Below are positions 42,354-50,038 of a stretch of DNA of 50,038 bases, piece by piece; positions within the stretch are counted from its first letter, which is position 1; each line of letters begins with the position of its first letter. A model generated the notes under the pieces. That model saw only the letters and a list, made by a program, of their open reading frames with translations. It searched no databases and was not told where the DNA came from. The stretch comes from Alphaproteobacteria bacterium. GTDB taxonomy: Bacteria; Pseudomonadota; Alphaproteobacteria; Micropepsales; Micropepsaceae. The position numbers and the translations under genes are program-made. The DNA lies in contig JAFKEU010000014.1 of the NCBI GenBank assembly GCA_017308475.1, positions 1 through 50,038 on the forward strand. The letters are read 5' to 3'.

Positions 42354-42875
42354 GTGATTTCGAGACTGGGCCCGCTTGCCGCGGCGATCATTTTTGCGAC
42401 GGCTCCGGCCTTTGCCGCCGACAACTACCAGACCGATATCGGGCCGACGCCGAAAAACGGACGCCAGGGCGCCAATGTGCAGGGCCGCGGCACGGTGCTG
42501 GCCACGCTGGACAGAACCACATTCACGATCCAGGGCAAGTTCGCCGGCCTTTCTTCGCCGGCCACCGCGGCACGCCTGCATATGGGCAATGTGATGGGGG
42601 GGACTGGGCCCGCCATCGGTGACCTCAAGGTACCCCAGGCAAAAAGCGGCGAAATCTCCGGCACCTTCACTCTCACGCCGGCGCAGGTCGCAGGGTTAAA
42701 GGTGGGAAAGCTGTACATCATGCTCGACAGCCAGAGCGCGCCCAAGGGCAATCTGTGGGGCTGGTTTCAGCCGGCGCATGTGACGGTGCCGGAAGGCGTG
42801 CCGCAGATGGGATCCTGGTATATCCCGAACCTTCTCGACCAGGGCGATGGCCCGGCAAAAAAGAACAATAGCTGA
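42354..42875 (+). CDS. Exported CHRD-domain protein
   Basis: From a GTG start at 42354 (lead gttggaggaaat) the product has 173 residues: a Sec signal peptide (about 1-22, ending AFAA-D) and a CHRD domain (LDRTTFTIQGKFAGL, AARLHMGNV, GTFTLTPAQVAGLKVGKLYIML). CHRD domains form beta-barrel or Greek-key secreted proteins of unknown role. It lies 13 bases before the PQQ-cytochrome fusion gene, so the two are probably one operon. ATG alternatives upstream would drop the clean signal peptide. Confidence 0.8.
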   Translation: MISRLGPLAAAIIFATAPAFAADNYQTDIGPTPKNGRQGANVQGRGTVLATLDRTTFTIQGKFAGLSSPATAARLHMGNVMGGTGPAIGDLKVPQAKSGEISGTFTLTPAQVAGLKVGKLYIMLDSQSAPKGNLWGWFQPAHVTVPEGVPQMGSWYIPNLLDQGDGPAKKNNS

Positions 42876-42888
42876 GCGCGGAGCGGAC

Positions 42889-44967
42889 ATGATCAAAAAC
42901 ACCATGCGCGCGTTCGGCGCGGTTGCCACGCTTGGGGCAGCGGCGGCTGCCGCCATCTGGGCCTCGCACGCCATTGCCCAAACCGGCGCCGGCCCCTTCA
43001 CGGAGGCCCAGGCCCAGGCCGGGCAGCCGATATATGTCAACCGTTGCGCCGTCTGCCATGATGCCGGCGGCGAGACCATCCGGCTGGTGGGCCCGGCTTT
43101 CACCCAGGCCTGGAATTCGCGCAGTACGGCCGCGCTTTATACCCGCATCAAGACCACCATGCCGTTCAACAATCCCGGCAGCTTGAGCGAGGCCGAGACC
43201 ACCGCAGTGGTTGCCTATATCCTGAAGAGCAATGGCGCCACGGCCAGTGCCACCGCCCTCACACCCACGACAGACGTGACGATCGCCAGCCTCATCGCAA
43301 CGCATGGCAATCGTAGAGATCCCTATGCGGGCTATGTCAGCCTCAGCAGCATGGCCGCCGCCACCGGCATCACCTTTCCGGGAACGGTGGCAAAATACAC
43401 GCCTGTCACCGAGGGTATGTTGCTGAACCCGCCGGCCAGCGACTGGCTGATGCATTACCAGAACTATGCCGGCTGGAGCCATTCGCCGCTCAAGCAGATC
43501 ACGCCCCAGAATGTGCACAATCTGCAGCTGCGCTGGGTCTGGTCGCTGGAGGATGGCGAACGCCAGCAGATCACGCCCCTGGTGCATGACGGGGTGATGT
43601 TCGTCTCAACCGTCGTCAACAACACGGTACAGGCGCTTAACGCCGCGACCGGCGATCTGATCTGGGAAAACCGCCTGGGCCCCAGGCTGGAAAATCAGGT
43701 CAACGCCACCGCGCGCGCCATGGCCCTTTACGGCAACCAGCTTTTCTATCCCGCGAGCGACGCCACCATGTACGCGCTCGACGCGCGCACCGGCAAGGTC
43801 AACTGGAAGTTCAAGATTTCCAACTATGGCCGCGACAAGATCGGCGGCGTGATGATCGCCGACGGCAAGCTCATCGTCGGGCTGGGCGTCTGCGACGAGC
43901 CTTCGCTGGAGGACCGCTGCTTCATCGCCGCTTATGACGTCAAGGACGGCCACCAGATCTGGAAATTCAACACCGTCGCCTATACGGGCGAGCCCGGAGG
44001 AAACACATGGGGTAACATGACCAATGGCGAGCGCTCAGGCGCCGACGCGTGGATCGCGGGCACCTATGATCCCAAGCTGCGGCTAATCTATTTCGGCACT
44101 GGCCAGGCCAAGGCCGGCAAGAACGGCATCGGCGACAAGCTGTTCAGCAACGCCACCATTGCGCTGGACGTCGATACCGGCAAGCTCAAATGGTACAATC
44201 AGTCCGCGCCGGACGAAGGCCTGGACCTGGACGAGGTCTATGAAAAGGTTCTGGTGGACGATGGCTCGCAGAAGCTTCTTCTGACCGCCGGCAAGAAGGG
44301 CATCCTGTGGAAGCTTGACCGCGTCACCGGCAAGTTCATCGACTATGTCCCCACCGTGTTCCAGAACGTCTTTACGCACATCGATCGCAAGACCGGCCGC
44401 GGCACCTATCGCGCCGATATCCTGAAGCCGGAGCCGGGCGGCTCGCGCCCCTCATGCCCGGCTCCGTCGGGCGGCCATAACTGGCCGGCCTCGAGCTATG
44501 TTCCCGAAGACGATCTTCTGATCCTTCCCTTGATGCAGATCTGCGTGACCTCGCAGGGCGACATGCCCGGCAATTTCGAAGCGCCCGGGTCGGACGGCAA
44601 CATGGGGCGGTTGAGCGCCTATCGGGCGAAGGACCTCAAGCCGGTCTGGACTGTGCAGCAGCGCGCGCCCTTCCTTACCAGTGCGATGACCACGGCGGGC
44701 GGCGTGGGTTTTGTCGGTGACTGGGACCGCATCTTCCGGGCCTTCGACGTCAAGACCGGCAAGACCCTGTGGAAGACCCGGCTGGGCACGACGGCCCAGG
44801 GGTTCCCAACCACCTTCATGGTCGACGGCGAGCAGTTCGTCGCTGTTCCAACCGGCTATAATGGCGGCAGCCCGCAGGTCAGGCCCAGCAGCATGTTCGC
44901 CTTCGAGCGCAACCGACCACTGGTGGGTCACGCCGTCTATGTCTTCGCCCTGCCCAAGACCCAGTGA
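42889..44967 (+). CDS. Cytochrome c-PQQ beta-propeller fusion dehydrogenase
   Basis: From the ATG at 42889 the 692-residue product has a signal or anchor segment (about 7-30), a class I cytochrome domain at the N-terminus (CAVCHD, Cys53-His57; distal MPFNN) and then a PQQ-type eight-blade propeller (QNYAGWSHSPLKQITPQNV; repeated DxxTGxxxW-like blades). The family position of the catalytic Asp reads GLDLDEV (Asp446, Asp448), again an Asp-x-Asp pair. It lacks the adjacent-cysteine pair of XoxF-type enzymes. Haem-first fusions differ from the usual quinohaemoproteins, which carry the haem at the C-terminus. Substrate unknown. Confidence 0.85.
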   Translation: MIKNTMRAFGAVATLGAAAAAAIWASHAIAQTGAGPFTEAQAQAGQPIYVNRCAVCHDAGGETIRLVGPAFTQAWNSRSTAALYTRIKTTMPFNNPGSLSEAETTAVVAYILKSNGATASATALTPTTDVTIASLIATHGNRRDPYAGYVSLSSMAAATGITFPGTVAKYTPVTEGMLLNPPASDWLMHYQNYAGWSHSPLKQITPQNVHNLQLRWVWSLEDGERQQITPLVHDGVMFVSTVVNNTVQALNAATGDLIWENRLGPRLENQVNATARAMALYGNQLFYPASDATMYALDARTGKVNWKFKISNYGRDKIGGVMIADGKLIVGLGVCDEPSLEDRCFIAAYDVKDGHQIWKFNTVAYTGEPGGNTWGNMTNGERSGADAWIAGTYDPKLRLIYFGTGQAKAGKNGIGDKLFSNATIALDVDTGKLKWYNQSAPDEGLDLDEVYEKVLVDDGSQKLLLTAGKKGILWKLDRVTGKFIDYVPTVFQNVFTHIDRKTGRGTYRADILKPEPGGSRPSCPAPSGGHNWPASSYVPEDDLLILPLMQICVTSQGDMPGNFEAPGSDGNMGRLSAYRAKDLKPVWTVQQRAPFLTSAMTTAGGVGFVGDWDRIFRAFDVKTGKTLWKTRLGTTAQGFPTTFMVDGEQFVAVPTGYNGGSPQVRPSSMFAFERNRPLVGHAVYVFALPKTQ

Positions 44968-45330
44968 AGACGACAACCCGCGATAAAAGGGCCGCCTCAC
45001 AACCGATACCATCGAAATATGGTAGCGGCACAACTCGGGATACCGCAGCGAGAATTTTCGGAATATTCTGGGATTTTGCCAATCCCGCGGAGAGCAATCG
45101 GAAAGCTCGGGTGGTGAATTGGCTGGGGGCGCAGCCACTAAAGTGATGGTCTCCTAAAGCGCTTCGTCTGTCATCTGGAAATTCGCCGCTTGGTCGTCCG
45201 GCTTGATACGCTGGCGTAAGCCAATCCAGCTACAGATGGGTGGATCACCTCATGGTCGATCACCTCGCGCAGAATGCTGCCCCGAATTGCCTATCTTGCG
45301 AGTACGGGAGGCGCCTCCTGATGATCGCGC
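44968..45330. other. Intergenic stretch with hairpins before the IS481 copy
   Basis: No gene is supported in these 363 bases. They hold an operator-like palindrome TACCAT-N6-ATGGTA (45007-45024), hairpins GGGATT-TTGCC-AATCCC (45070-45086) and TGGCTG-N6-CAGCCA (45120-45137). Any of these may end the PQQ transcript. The remainder may be old mobile-element DNA. Confidence 0.4.
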
Positions 45331-46357
45331 CTAGGTGTTTAGTCCCGGGCTTTGATGGCGCAATCTTTTCCGGGGCATGGAAGGAGGCACTACGGGCCAA
45401 GTTCTTCACGGCAGCGCCGCGGCGACAGAAGCGGTCCGTCGAGCAATTCAAACTAGTCAAGAGAGTCTGAGATCTCATTCCCGACGCTACGGGATCAATC
45501 AGAAGACCGTCGCCAAGTGGAAGAAGCGCGCCTTCGTGGCCGATGTGCCGACGGGACCGAGAGAACCGAAGTCCACGGTGCTGTCGATAGAGGACGAGGC
45601 CAGCATCGTGGCTTTCCGCCGACACATGCTGTTGCCACTGGACGACTGCCTCTATGCGCTTCAAGCGACCATTCCGCACCTGATGCGTTCGTCGTTTCAT
45701 CGCTGCCTGCAGCGCCACGGCATCTCCAGGCTACCCGAAGTCGCCGGCGACAAGCTGAGCAAGAAGAAGTTCAAGCCCTACCCGGTTGGCTACTTCCACA
45801 TCGATATCGCCGAGGTGCGCACCGCTGAAGGCAAGCTGTATCTGTACGTTGCGATTGACAGGACCAGCAAGTTCGCTTTCGTGCAGCTCGTGAAGAAAAC
45901 CGGTCGAACTTCCGCGTCCGCCTTCCTCATCGCCCTTATCAAGGCCGTTCCTTACAAAATCCACACCGCGCTCATCGACAACGGCATCCAGTTCACTTTC
46001 CCACCCCGTTACGCCAACGGCCGATCGCCAAGTACATGACCCATATGTTCGACATGCGTTGTCGCGAGAACGGCATCGATCACCGGCTGACCAAGATCAA
46101 CCATCCCTGGACCAACGGCCAGGTCGAACGCATGAACCGGACGATCAAAGAGGGCGCCGTCAAACGCTATCACTACGACAGCCATCGTCAGCTCCAGGCG
46201 CATCTCACCGACTTCATCAACGCCTACAAATTGCGGCAGGCGCCTCAAAACCCTGACGGGCCTCACGCCCCACGAGTATATCTGCAAAATCTGGACAAAA
46301 GAGCCGAAACGATTCAGACTCGATCCAATCCACCAAATGCCGGGATTAAACACCTAG
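45331..46357 (+). mobile_element. IS481-family insertion sequence, decayed
   Basis: About 1.03 kb is bounded by near-perfect terminal inverted repeats: CTAGGTGTTTAGTCCCGGG at the left and the complement of CTAGGTGTTTAATCCCGGC at the right. The core transposon ends are probably TGT...ACA (45336-46352), with a CCTAG repeat on both sides as possible target duplication; the palindromic flank makes this uncertain. The internal gene is an IS481 transposase broken by frameshifts. Confidence 0.85.
45377..46357 (+). pseudogene. IS481 transposase, frameshifted
   Basis: The reading begins GQVLHGSAAATEAVRRAIQ and holds the helix-turn-helix RYGINQKTVAKWKKR and the DDE-type core (YFHIDIAEVRT, ALIDNGIQFTF). 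A 1-base deletion near 46021 (NG|PIAKYMTHM) moves the frame; NHPWTNGQVERMNRTIKE follows, and a second frameshift near 46245 precedes the family C-terminus (HQMPGLNT, TAG at 46355). The usual ATG before GQVLHG is ACG at 45392, so even the start is lost, though an in-frame ATG exists at 45377. The gene is not expected to give active transposase. Confidence 0.85.
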
Positions 46358-46600
46358 TTTTTTCAAGTGGAAGGGCAAGTATGGGAGCCTGGACGTGTCC
46401 GAGGCCCGCGGGCTGAAGCTTCTGACCGACGAGAACGCCAGGCTGATGAAGCTGTTGGCGGACGCGATGCTCGACAACGCCATGCTGAAGGACCTCAATT
46501 CAAAAGAATGGTGACGCCCGTCGTGGAGTGGCAAGCCGTGACCCATCTCTGCCAATCCTTCCAGATCGCGGTTGTCCATATGCTGCACGGGATCGGGCGC
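46358..46600 (+). pseudogene. IS3-family OrfA/OrfB remnant
   Basis: Directly after the IS481 end the plus strand reads FKWKGKYGSLDVSEARGLKL...LLADAMLDNAMLKDLNSK, the C-terminal part of IS3 OrfA (stop at 46512-46514), and then in another frame MVTPVVEWQAVTHLCQSFQ, the start of OrfB. The N-terminal half of OrfA is missing on the other side of the IS481 copy. The right edge is not sharp. Confidence 0.7.
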
Positions 46601-46685
46601 CGCCGGCTTCGGGAGAGAATGTCGAGATCCGATGAGGAACAGCGCCACAGACGCTGTTCGTGCGAATGGCGCATGCACCCTTCCC

Positions 46686-46931
46686 TCACCTGTGCCCACT
46701 CCACCCGGGATGGATCGCGATGATGCCGACCGAGGCCTCGTTCCGGCCATGTCGCGTGGAGACATAGATGTCCCCATTGCTGCGGATCGCGAGATGCCGG
46801 GCGTGGCCGATCCCCTCCGCGACGACGCTGGCATGAAAGCCAGGCGGCAGGACGAGGCCGTCCGGTTCATTTGCAATCGCCGGCGTCGTGGCCAGCACCA
46901 GGGCAAAAGCGGCAAAAATCATTTTCGACAT
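46686..46931 (-). pseudogene. 5' fragment of an exported sorbosone-dehydrogenase-like gene
   Basis: From an ATG at 46931 the frame gives a signal peptide (SKMIFAAFALVLATTPAIA), then LVLPPGFHASVVAEGIGHARH and IRSNGDIYVSTRHG, the first blade of a soluble glucose/sorbosone dehydrogenase-like propeller. It diverges after about 75 residues and soon stops. Mobile-element debris lies on both sides. It differs in sequence from the pseudogene at 41585, so it is a second lost propeller gene. Confidence 0.65.
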
Positions 46932-47078
46932 TACAGCCACCCCGCTGAGCCTCTTGTCCCTTGCGAAACCTATATCCGACAAGATTGATGGTGCAAGCCG
47001 CCAAGGATATTGCGCTCGGCGATGGCTCCGCAAGCTTGACAATAGGCTGGATCGTGCGCTGACGACTGTCAGGGATGA

Positions 47079-47279
47079 TTACGCATCGCGCATCTCCTCC
47101 TCCAGCGCCTTCAGCTTGCGCGTGTCGGAGACATCCATGCCACCGTATTTCGAGCGCCACTTATAAAAGGTGGCGTCGCTGATGCCGTGCTTGCGGCACA
47201 GCTCCTTCGCCCCAAGCCCCGCCTGGTGCTGCTTCAATATCCCGATGATCTGTTCTTCGCTGTACCGGCTGCGCTTCAT
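47079..47279 (-). pseudogene. IS3-family OrfA, truncated
   Basis: The 66-residue frame starts KRSRYSEEQIIGILKQHQ and continues through ELCRKHGISDATFYKW and YGGMDVSD, the helix-turn-helix of IS3 OrfA, then ends early at EEEMRDA. OrfB is absent. The likely IS end is near 47344 on the outer side (terminal TGACCTTGCCCCCGAAAGTG on the minus strand). It faces the plus-strand IS3 scrap at 46358, with the dehydrogenase fragment between them. Confidence 0.78.
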
Positions 47280-47344
47280 CGTCCGTCTCCTTCAAGGAAC
47301 GGACTCTACCTCAAAATCGAGGGCACTTTCGGGGGCAAGGTCAC

Positions 47345-47660
47345 AAGACACGAGGGGCGCGCAGGGTAGACGCTAGGATTAGCGCTGTCGACTGTGTGAC
47401 CCATTCGCCTTCGACCTGCAGCGGGGCACCACCTCTCGAGCCCAGCCTGATCAGCTGTCGAAAGTGTCCGGCGCGATTGTTGACAGCAATTTCTTTCAAT
47501 TCTAGCTTCGTTGGAAACTGCAAAACAGGCATTGGGGAAACTGTCTTAGGGCCAGCATTCGACTTAAAGATGTAATGTTGCACTTCGGTCGGTCCGCCAT
47601 GCGGCTGTCCGAATTGTCTATCCATCTTTTTTGTTTGATGACTGGTTGGGGGTACTGCCT
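47345..47660 (+). other. Upstream region of the ECF sigma gene with weak promoter candidate
   Basis: This 316-base space between the IS3 end and the sigma gene has lower GC than its surroundings. A TTGACA at 47480-47485 with a 17-base gap to TAGCTT (47503-47508) is a weak housekeeping-type promoter candidate. A minus-strand frame of 94 codons is open but has no ribosome site and is not called. Confidence 0.35.
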
Positions 47661-48260
47661 ATGTCAGTCGTCTCTGACGAAAGGGCTGTGTGGTTGGAAC
47701 GGAATATCCTGCCTCACGAGCCGGCATTGCGGTCTTGGCTCGGGTGCCGGCGCCTCGATGACCTGGAAGTAGATGATATTGTTCAGGAAACTTACACGCG
47801 CCTAGCTGCCGCAGAGAATGTGGGTCATATCCGCAATCCCAAGAATTATGCGTTTCAAATTGCCGGATCTGTCGTGATCGATCATATGCGGCGCAAAAAG
47901 GTGATTTCCATTGCGTCCGTGGCGGATATCGATCAGGTGGGGCTGGTGTCTGACGAGCCCTCGCCCGAGGCGCATGTAATCGGTCGGGAAGAACTAAGCA
48001 GGCTGGCGGAGGCAATCGACAGTCTACCGCCTCGGGTGCGAGAGGTATTCACCTTACGCCGTATTAAAGGGTTGTCGCAAAAGGATATTTCGGGCCAGCT
48101 CGGCATTACCGAAGGAACCGTCGAGCGACATATGACACGCGCACTTTTTTTGTTGTCGGAGGATTTTTTGATTGGGGGTAGGGGTACTCCCCGTCCGTCT
48201 AAGCCACGGTCAAGTGTGAATAGGGTTGAGCCCCTGAATGGCGCGAAAAACCGCTCGTGA
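47661..48260 (+). CDS. ECF sigma factor, FecI type
   Basis: From the ATG at 47661 (lead ggttgggggtactgcct) the product has 199 residues. Region 2 (DDLEVDDIVQETYTRL; NPKNYAFQIAGSVVIDHMRRKK) and region 4 (DSLPPRVREVFTLRRIKGLSQKDISGQLGITEGTVERHM) are both present. FecI-type sigma factors switch on a nearby TonB-dependent receptor gene on signal from a FecR protein. A TTG start 30 bases upstream is possible but has no ribosome site. Its end overlaps the FecR start by 23 bases. Confidence 0.9.
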   Translation: MSVVSDERAVWLERNILPHEPALRSWLGCRRLDDLEVDDIVQETYTRLAAAENVGHIRNPKNYAFQIAGSVVIDHMRRKKVISIASVADIDQVGLVSDEPSPEAHVIGREELSRLAEAIDSLPPRVREVFTLRRIKGLSQKDISGQLGITEGTVERHMTRALFLLSEDFLIGGRGTPRPSKPRSSVNRVEPLNGAKNRS

Positions 48261-49311
48261 AATAAACGTCGAGGCGGCAGCTTGGGCTGTGCGTCTCGAT
48301 GAAGGCCTTTCCTCGAAAGAGGAAGGGGTCCGACTGGATGCTTGGCTGGCGCAGGACGAGCGCCATCCGGGCGCGCTGGCGCGCATGCGCGCCTTCAATT
48401 CCTTTACATGGAAGGCCAAGGCGCTGGGGCCCGGGTTTGTGCCTGGGTCGACGGCTGGGGAGGCGGCGCAGGATCTTTCGGAAAGCGAGCCCGCAGGTGA
48501 GGATGTACCTGAGAAGGCACCACCGGATGATTGCGATACGGACCCCGGAGACGTTGCCGCAAAGCCAGAAACGGCTGTGCCTTCACGTCGTATGATTCTG
48601 CGCGCGGGCGGCGCAATTGCCGCAACGACCTTGGTTGGCTCAGTCGTCGGATGGGAAAAGCTGCATTCCAACACTTATCGGACGGGTATTGGCGATAGCA
48701 AAGTTGTCGCGCTAAAGGACGGGAGCGTAATAACGCTCAATACTGAATCGCAGATCGCGATCAATTTTTCGGATCAGGAGCGCGCTATCCGAATGATCCG
48801 CGGGGAGGTCACGTTCGATGTTGCCAAGGATCCTTCACATCCCTTTGTCGTGGCGGTAGGCGAAACCCGTGTAAAGGTCGTTGGTACCAGCTTCACAGTG
48901 CAGAGGCTGCGTACGCTGCCTGTGCAGGTCTTGGTGAGACAGGGTACCGTTGAAGTGTCCCACCTTGGCGATGCTGGTACGCCTGTCCTGGTCCATGCAA
49001 ATACCCGGGCGACGACGCCAGTCGATCGTGGGCCTATTGCAGCCGTTCCGATTGCTCCTAGTGAGCTGAAGCGGGAATTGGCATGGCAGGATGGTCGTAT
49101 TGCCTTCGAAGGCCAAACCTTGGCCCAAGCCGCCGCCGAATTCTCACGCTATAGCGACATCAAGATTGTCGTCACCGATCATGCTCTGGCGGATGAGGAA
49201 ATCGTGGGTCTGTTTAGGGCTAACGATCCGATCGGTTTTGCTAAGACCATTGCTGTCAGCCTGAATGCCCGCGCGACCATCGGCGAAGGACAGATCCGCT
49301 TATCCCGGTAA
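48238..49311 (+). CDS. FecR-like anti-sigma regulator
   Basis: The 357-residue protein has an N-terminal cytoplasmic domain (AAAWAVRLDEGLSSKEEGVRLDAWLAQDERHPGAL, about 13-47), a long acidic linker (70-115), a transmembrane helix (about 122-140) and a periplasmic FecR domain (DGSVITLNTESQIAI; RGEVTFDVAKDPSHPFVVAVG; VKVVGTSFTV), then a secretin/TonB short N-terminal-like C-terminal part. It carries the signal from the receptor to the sigma factor. It starts inside the end of the sigma gene. Confidence 0.9.
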   Translation: MARKTAREINVEAAAWAVRLDEGLSSKEEGVRLDAWLAQDERHPGALARMRAFNSFTWKAKALGPGFVPGSTAGEAAQDLSESEPAGEDVPEKAPPDDCDTDPGDVAAKPETAVPSRRMILRAGGAIAATTLVGSVVGWEKLHSNTYRTGIGDSKVVALKDGSVITLNTESQIAINFSDQERAIRMIRGEVTFDVAKDPSHPFVVAVGETRVKVVGTSFTVQRLRTLPVQVLVRQGTVEVSHLGDAGTPVLVHANTRATTPVDRGPIAAVPIAPSELKRELAWQDGRIAFEGQTLAQAAAEFSRYSDIKIVVTDHALADEEIVGLFRANDPIGFAKTIAVSLNARATIGEGQIRLSR

Positions 49312-49347
49312 TTCGGGCTGTCGGCAAATTAGACGCTTCCTATAACG

Positions 49348-49364
49348 CAATCCCTCAGGGATTG
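49348..49364 (+). terminator. Small hairpin between FecR and receptor genes
   Basis: CAATCCC-TCA-GGGATTG forms a 7-bp stem in the 89-base gap before the receptor gene. No T-run follows on the plus strand. It may lower read-through from the regulators into the receptor gene or mark a processing site. Confidence 0.35.
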
Positions 49365-49400
49365 AGAAAAACGAATCGGAAGACGGGTCAGGGAGCAGGT

Positions 49401-50038
49401 GTGGCGTTAAAATTCGCTGCATGGACGGGGTTTGGCGTTATCGTGGCCGTTTTGGCAGGCCCCGCCAGCGCCATCGCACAAGTGCGCTATGTCGACATAC
49501 CTGCCGAAGAAGCTTTCAAATCCATTCCCGAGTTCGCGCGCCAGGTCCATGTGCAGATCGTTGCCCCGGCCAACGAATTGCGCGATGTACGGACCCCTGC
49601 GGTGTCGGGTTATATCTCGATCCAAGATGCGCTTAGAACTCTCATTCGTGGCACAGAACTTGAAGTGGCCAGCAACGATGGTGCGACCATTGTTCTTCGC
49701 AGGCGAACGCCTGCGATGCCTGCGCAGCCAGATCATCTATTAAATCTCGATCAGGGTGCAATTTCCTCAAAAGTGACTGAGACGGTCGTGGTCACCGGGT
49801 CGCGCATTCAGAGTGCGGCAATGGATACGCCTGTGCCGGTTAATTCCATTTCCGCAGATCAGTTGTGGAGCATGAGCGCCCAAAGCATACCGGCTGGGTT
49901 GGCGAAGCTTCCGGTGTTTGCCCCTGTGCGTGGCAGCGATACAGCATCGGATGGTGGCTATCAGCCCACCGGCAATTACATGGACTTGTACGGTCTTGGC
50001 CCGATCCGCACCCTGGTTCTTGAGGATGGGCACCGGGT
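49401..50038 (+). CDS. TonB-dependent receptor with STN domain (partial, cut by window end)
   Basis: A GTG start at 49401 (lead cagggagcaggt) opens a frame that runs off the window after about 212 codons. It shows a signal peptide (about 1-25, ending ASAIA-Q), an STN domain (YVDIPAEEAFKSIPEFARQ, ... ISIQDALRTLIRGTELEV, about 28-100), the TonB box region ETVVVTGSRI and the start of the plug domain (PVPVNSISADQLWSM, GPIRTLVLEDGHR). The STN domain is the part that signals to FecR, so this receptor should be controlled by the sigma/FecR pair just upstream. Ligand unknown; iron chelates or carbohydrates are usual. Confidence 0.88.
   Translation, partial: MALKFAAWTGFGVIVAVLAGPASAIAQVRYVDIPAEEAFKSIPEFARQVHVQIVAPANELRDVRTPAVSGYISIQDALRTLIRGTELEVASNDGATIVLRRRTPAMPAQPDHLLNLDQGAISSKVTETVVVTGSRIQSAAMDTPVPVNSISADQLWSMSAQSIPAGLAKLPVFAPVRGSDTASDGGYQPTGNYMDLYGLGPIRTLVLEDGHR

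Noticed and set aside
45120..45137. Hairpin resembling a structured RNA
   Set aside because: No tRNA arms, no known RNA motif and no promoter; treated only as a repeat in the intergenic stretch.
47341..47625. 94-codon minus-strand frame upstream of the sigma factor
   Set aside because: It reads as plausible protein and ends at the IS3 boundary, but has no ribosome site and covers the expected promoter region of the sigma gene; kept out for lack of support.

Overview
The window is GC-rich chromosomal DNA from a heterotrophic proteobacterium, most likely an alphaproteobacterium. The evidence is the codon bias, the PQQ and c-type cytochrome enzymes, a FecI/FecR/TonB-receptor locus with an STN domain, and the many Tat and Sec export signals. 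No rRNA, tRNA or CRISPR array was seen. The species cannot be fixed from this sequence alone. Most gene products appear to be periplasmic or membrane proteins that oxidise or degrade sugars, alcohols, aldehydes and plant-type polymers.

Layout. 0.1-6.6 kb: an NHL-repeat secreted protein; a minus-strand sugar-acid operon (acetyl-xylan-esterase-like hydrolase, KDPG aldolase, KDG kinase); and a divergent MFS transporter translationally coupled to a subclass-B3 metallo-beta-lactamase-fold protein. 6.7-15.5 kb: a Tat-exported phospholipase-C-type phosphoesterase, then a module of the kind best known from Planctomycetes (DUF1549/DUF1553 cytochrome, DUF1501, cytochrome-LRR protein), a cytochrome b561 and a second NHL protein. 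15.5-21.4 kb (minus strand): an aldehyde dehydrogenase operon with DUF779, a CehA/McbA-like PHP metallohydrolase and a His-rich small secreted protein, preceded by an AcoR-like regulator gene. 21.7-26.7 kb: five tandem genes, all with export signals (HpcH/HpaI aldolase, NHL protein, ThDP enzyme, cytochrome c, DUF296/PPC protein). A TGTCGCA-N4-TGCGACA palindrome lies before this cluster, and a second copy lies before the aldehyde dehydrogenase.

26.9-37.2 kb: a cyclopropane-fatty-acid synthase, a 24-residue membrane peptide gene, and a tight seven-gene operon joining a caa3-type terminal oxidase to a PQQ alcohol dehydrogenase with the Asp-Tyr-Asp signature of lanthanide enzymes and to its cytochrome c; a convergent triheme cytochrome c follows. 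37.4-45.0 kb: a GH127/GH146-like arabinofuranosidase, a parallel beta-helix protein, a decayed sorbosone-dehydrogenase pseudogene, a CHRD protein and a cytochrome c-PQQ propeller fusion. 45.0-47.4 kb: an insertion-sequence graveyard (a decayed IS481 element with intact ends, two IS3 scraps, a truncated dehydrogenase). 47.7-50.0 kb: ECF sigma factor, FecR and the start of a TonB-dependent receptor, cut by the window end.

Inferred joint working: TonB-dependent uptake and secreted hydrolases supply substrates. Periplasmic PQQ and ThDP enzymes oxidise or decarboxylate them and pass electrons through several c-type cytochromes to the oxidase encoded here. Cytoplasmic aldehyde dehydrogenase and KDG kinase/aldolase take up the products. 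The most original parts are the fully exported aldolase/ThDP cluster with its shared operator, and the oxidase subunit I, which lacks both canonical proton-channel residues.
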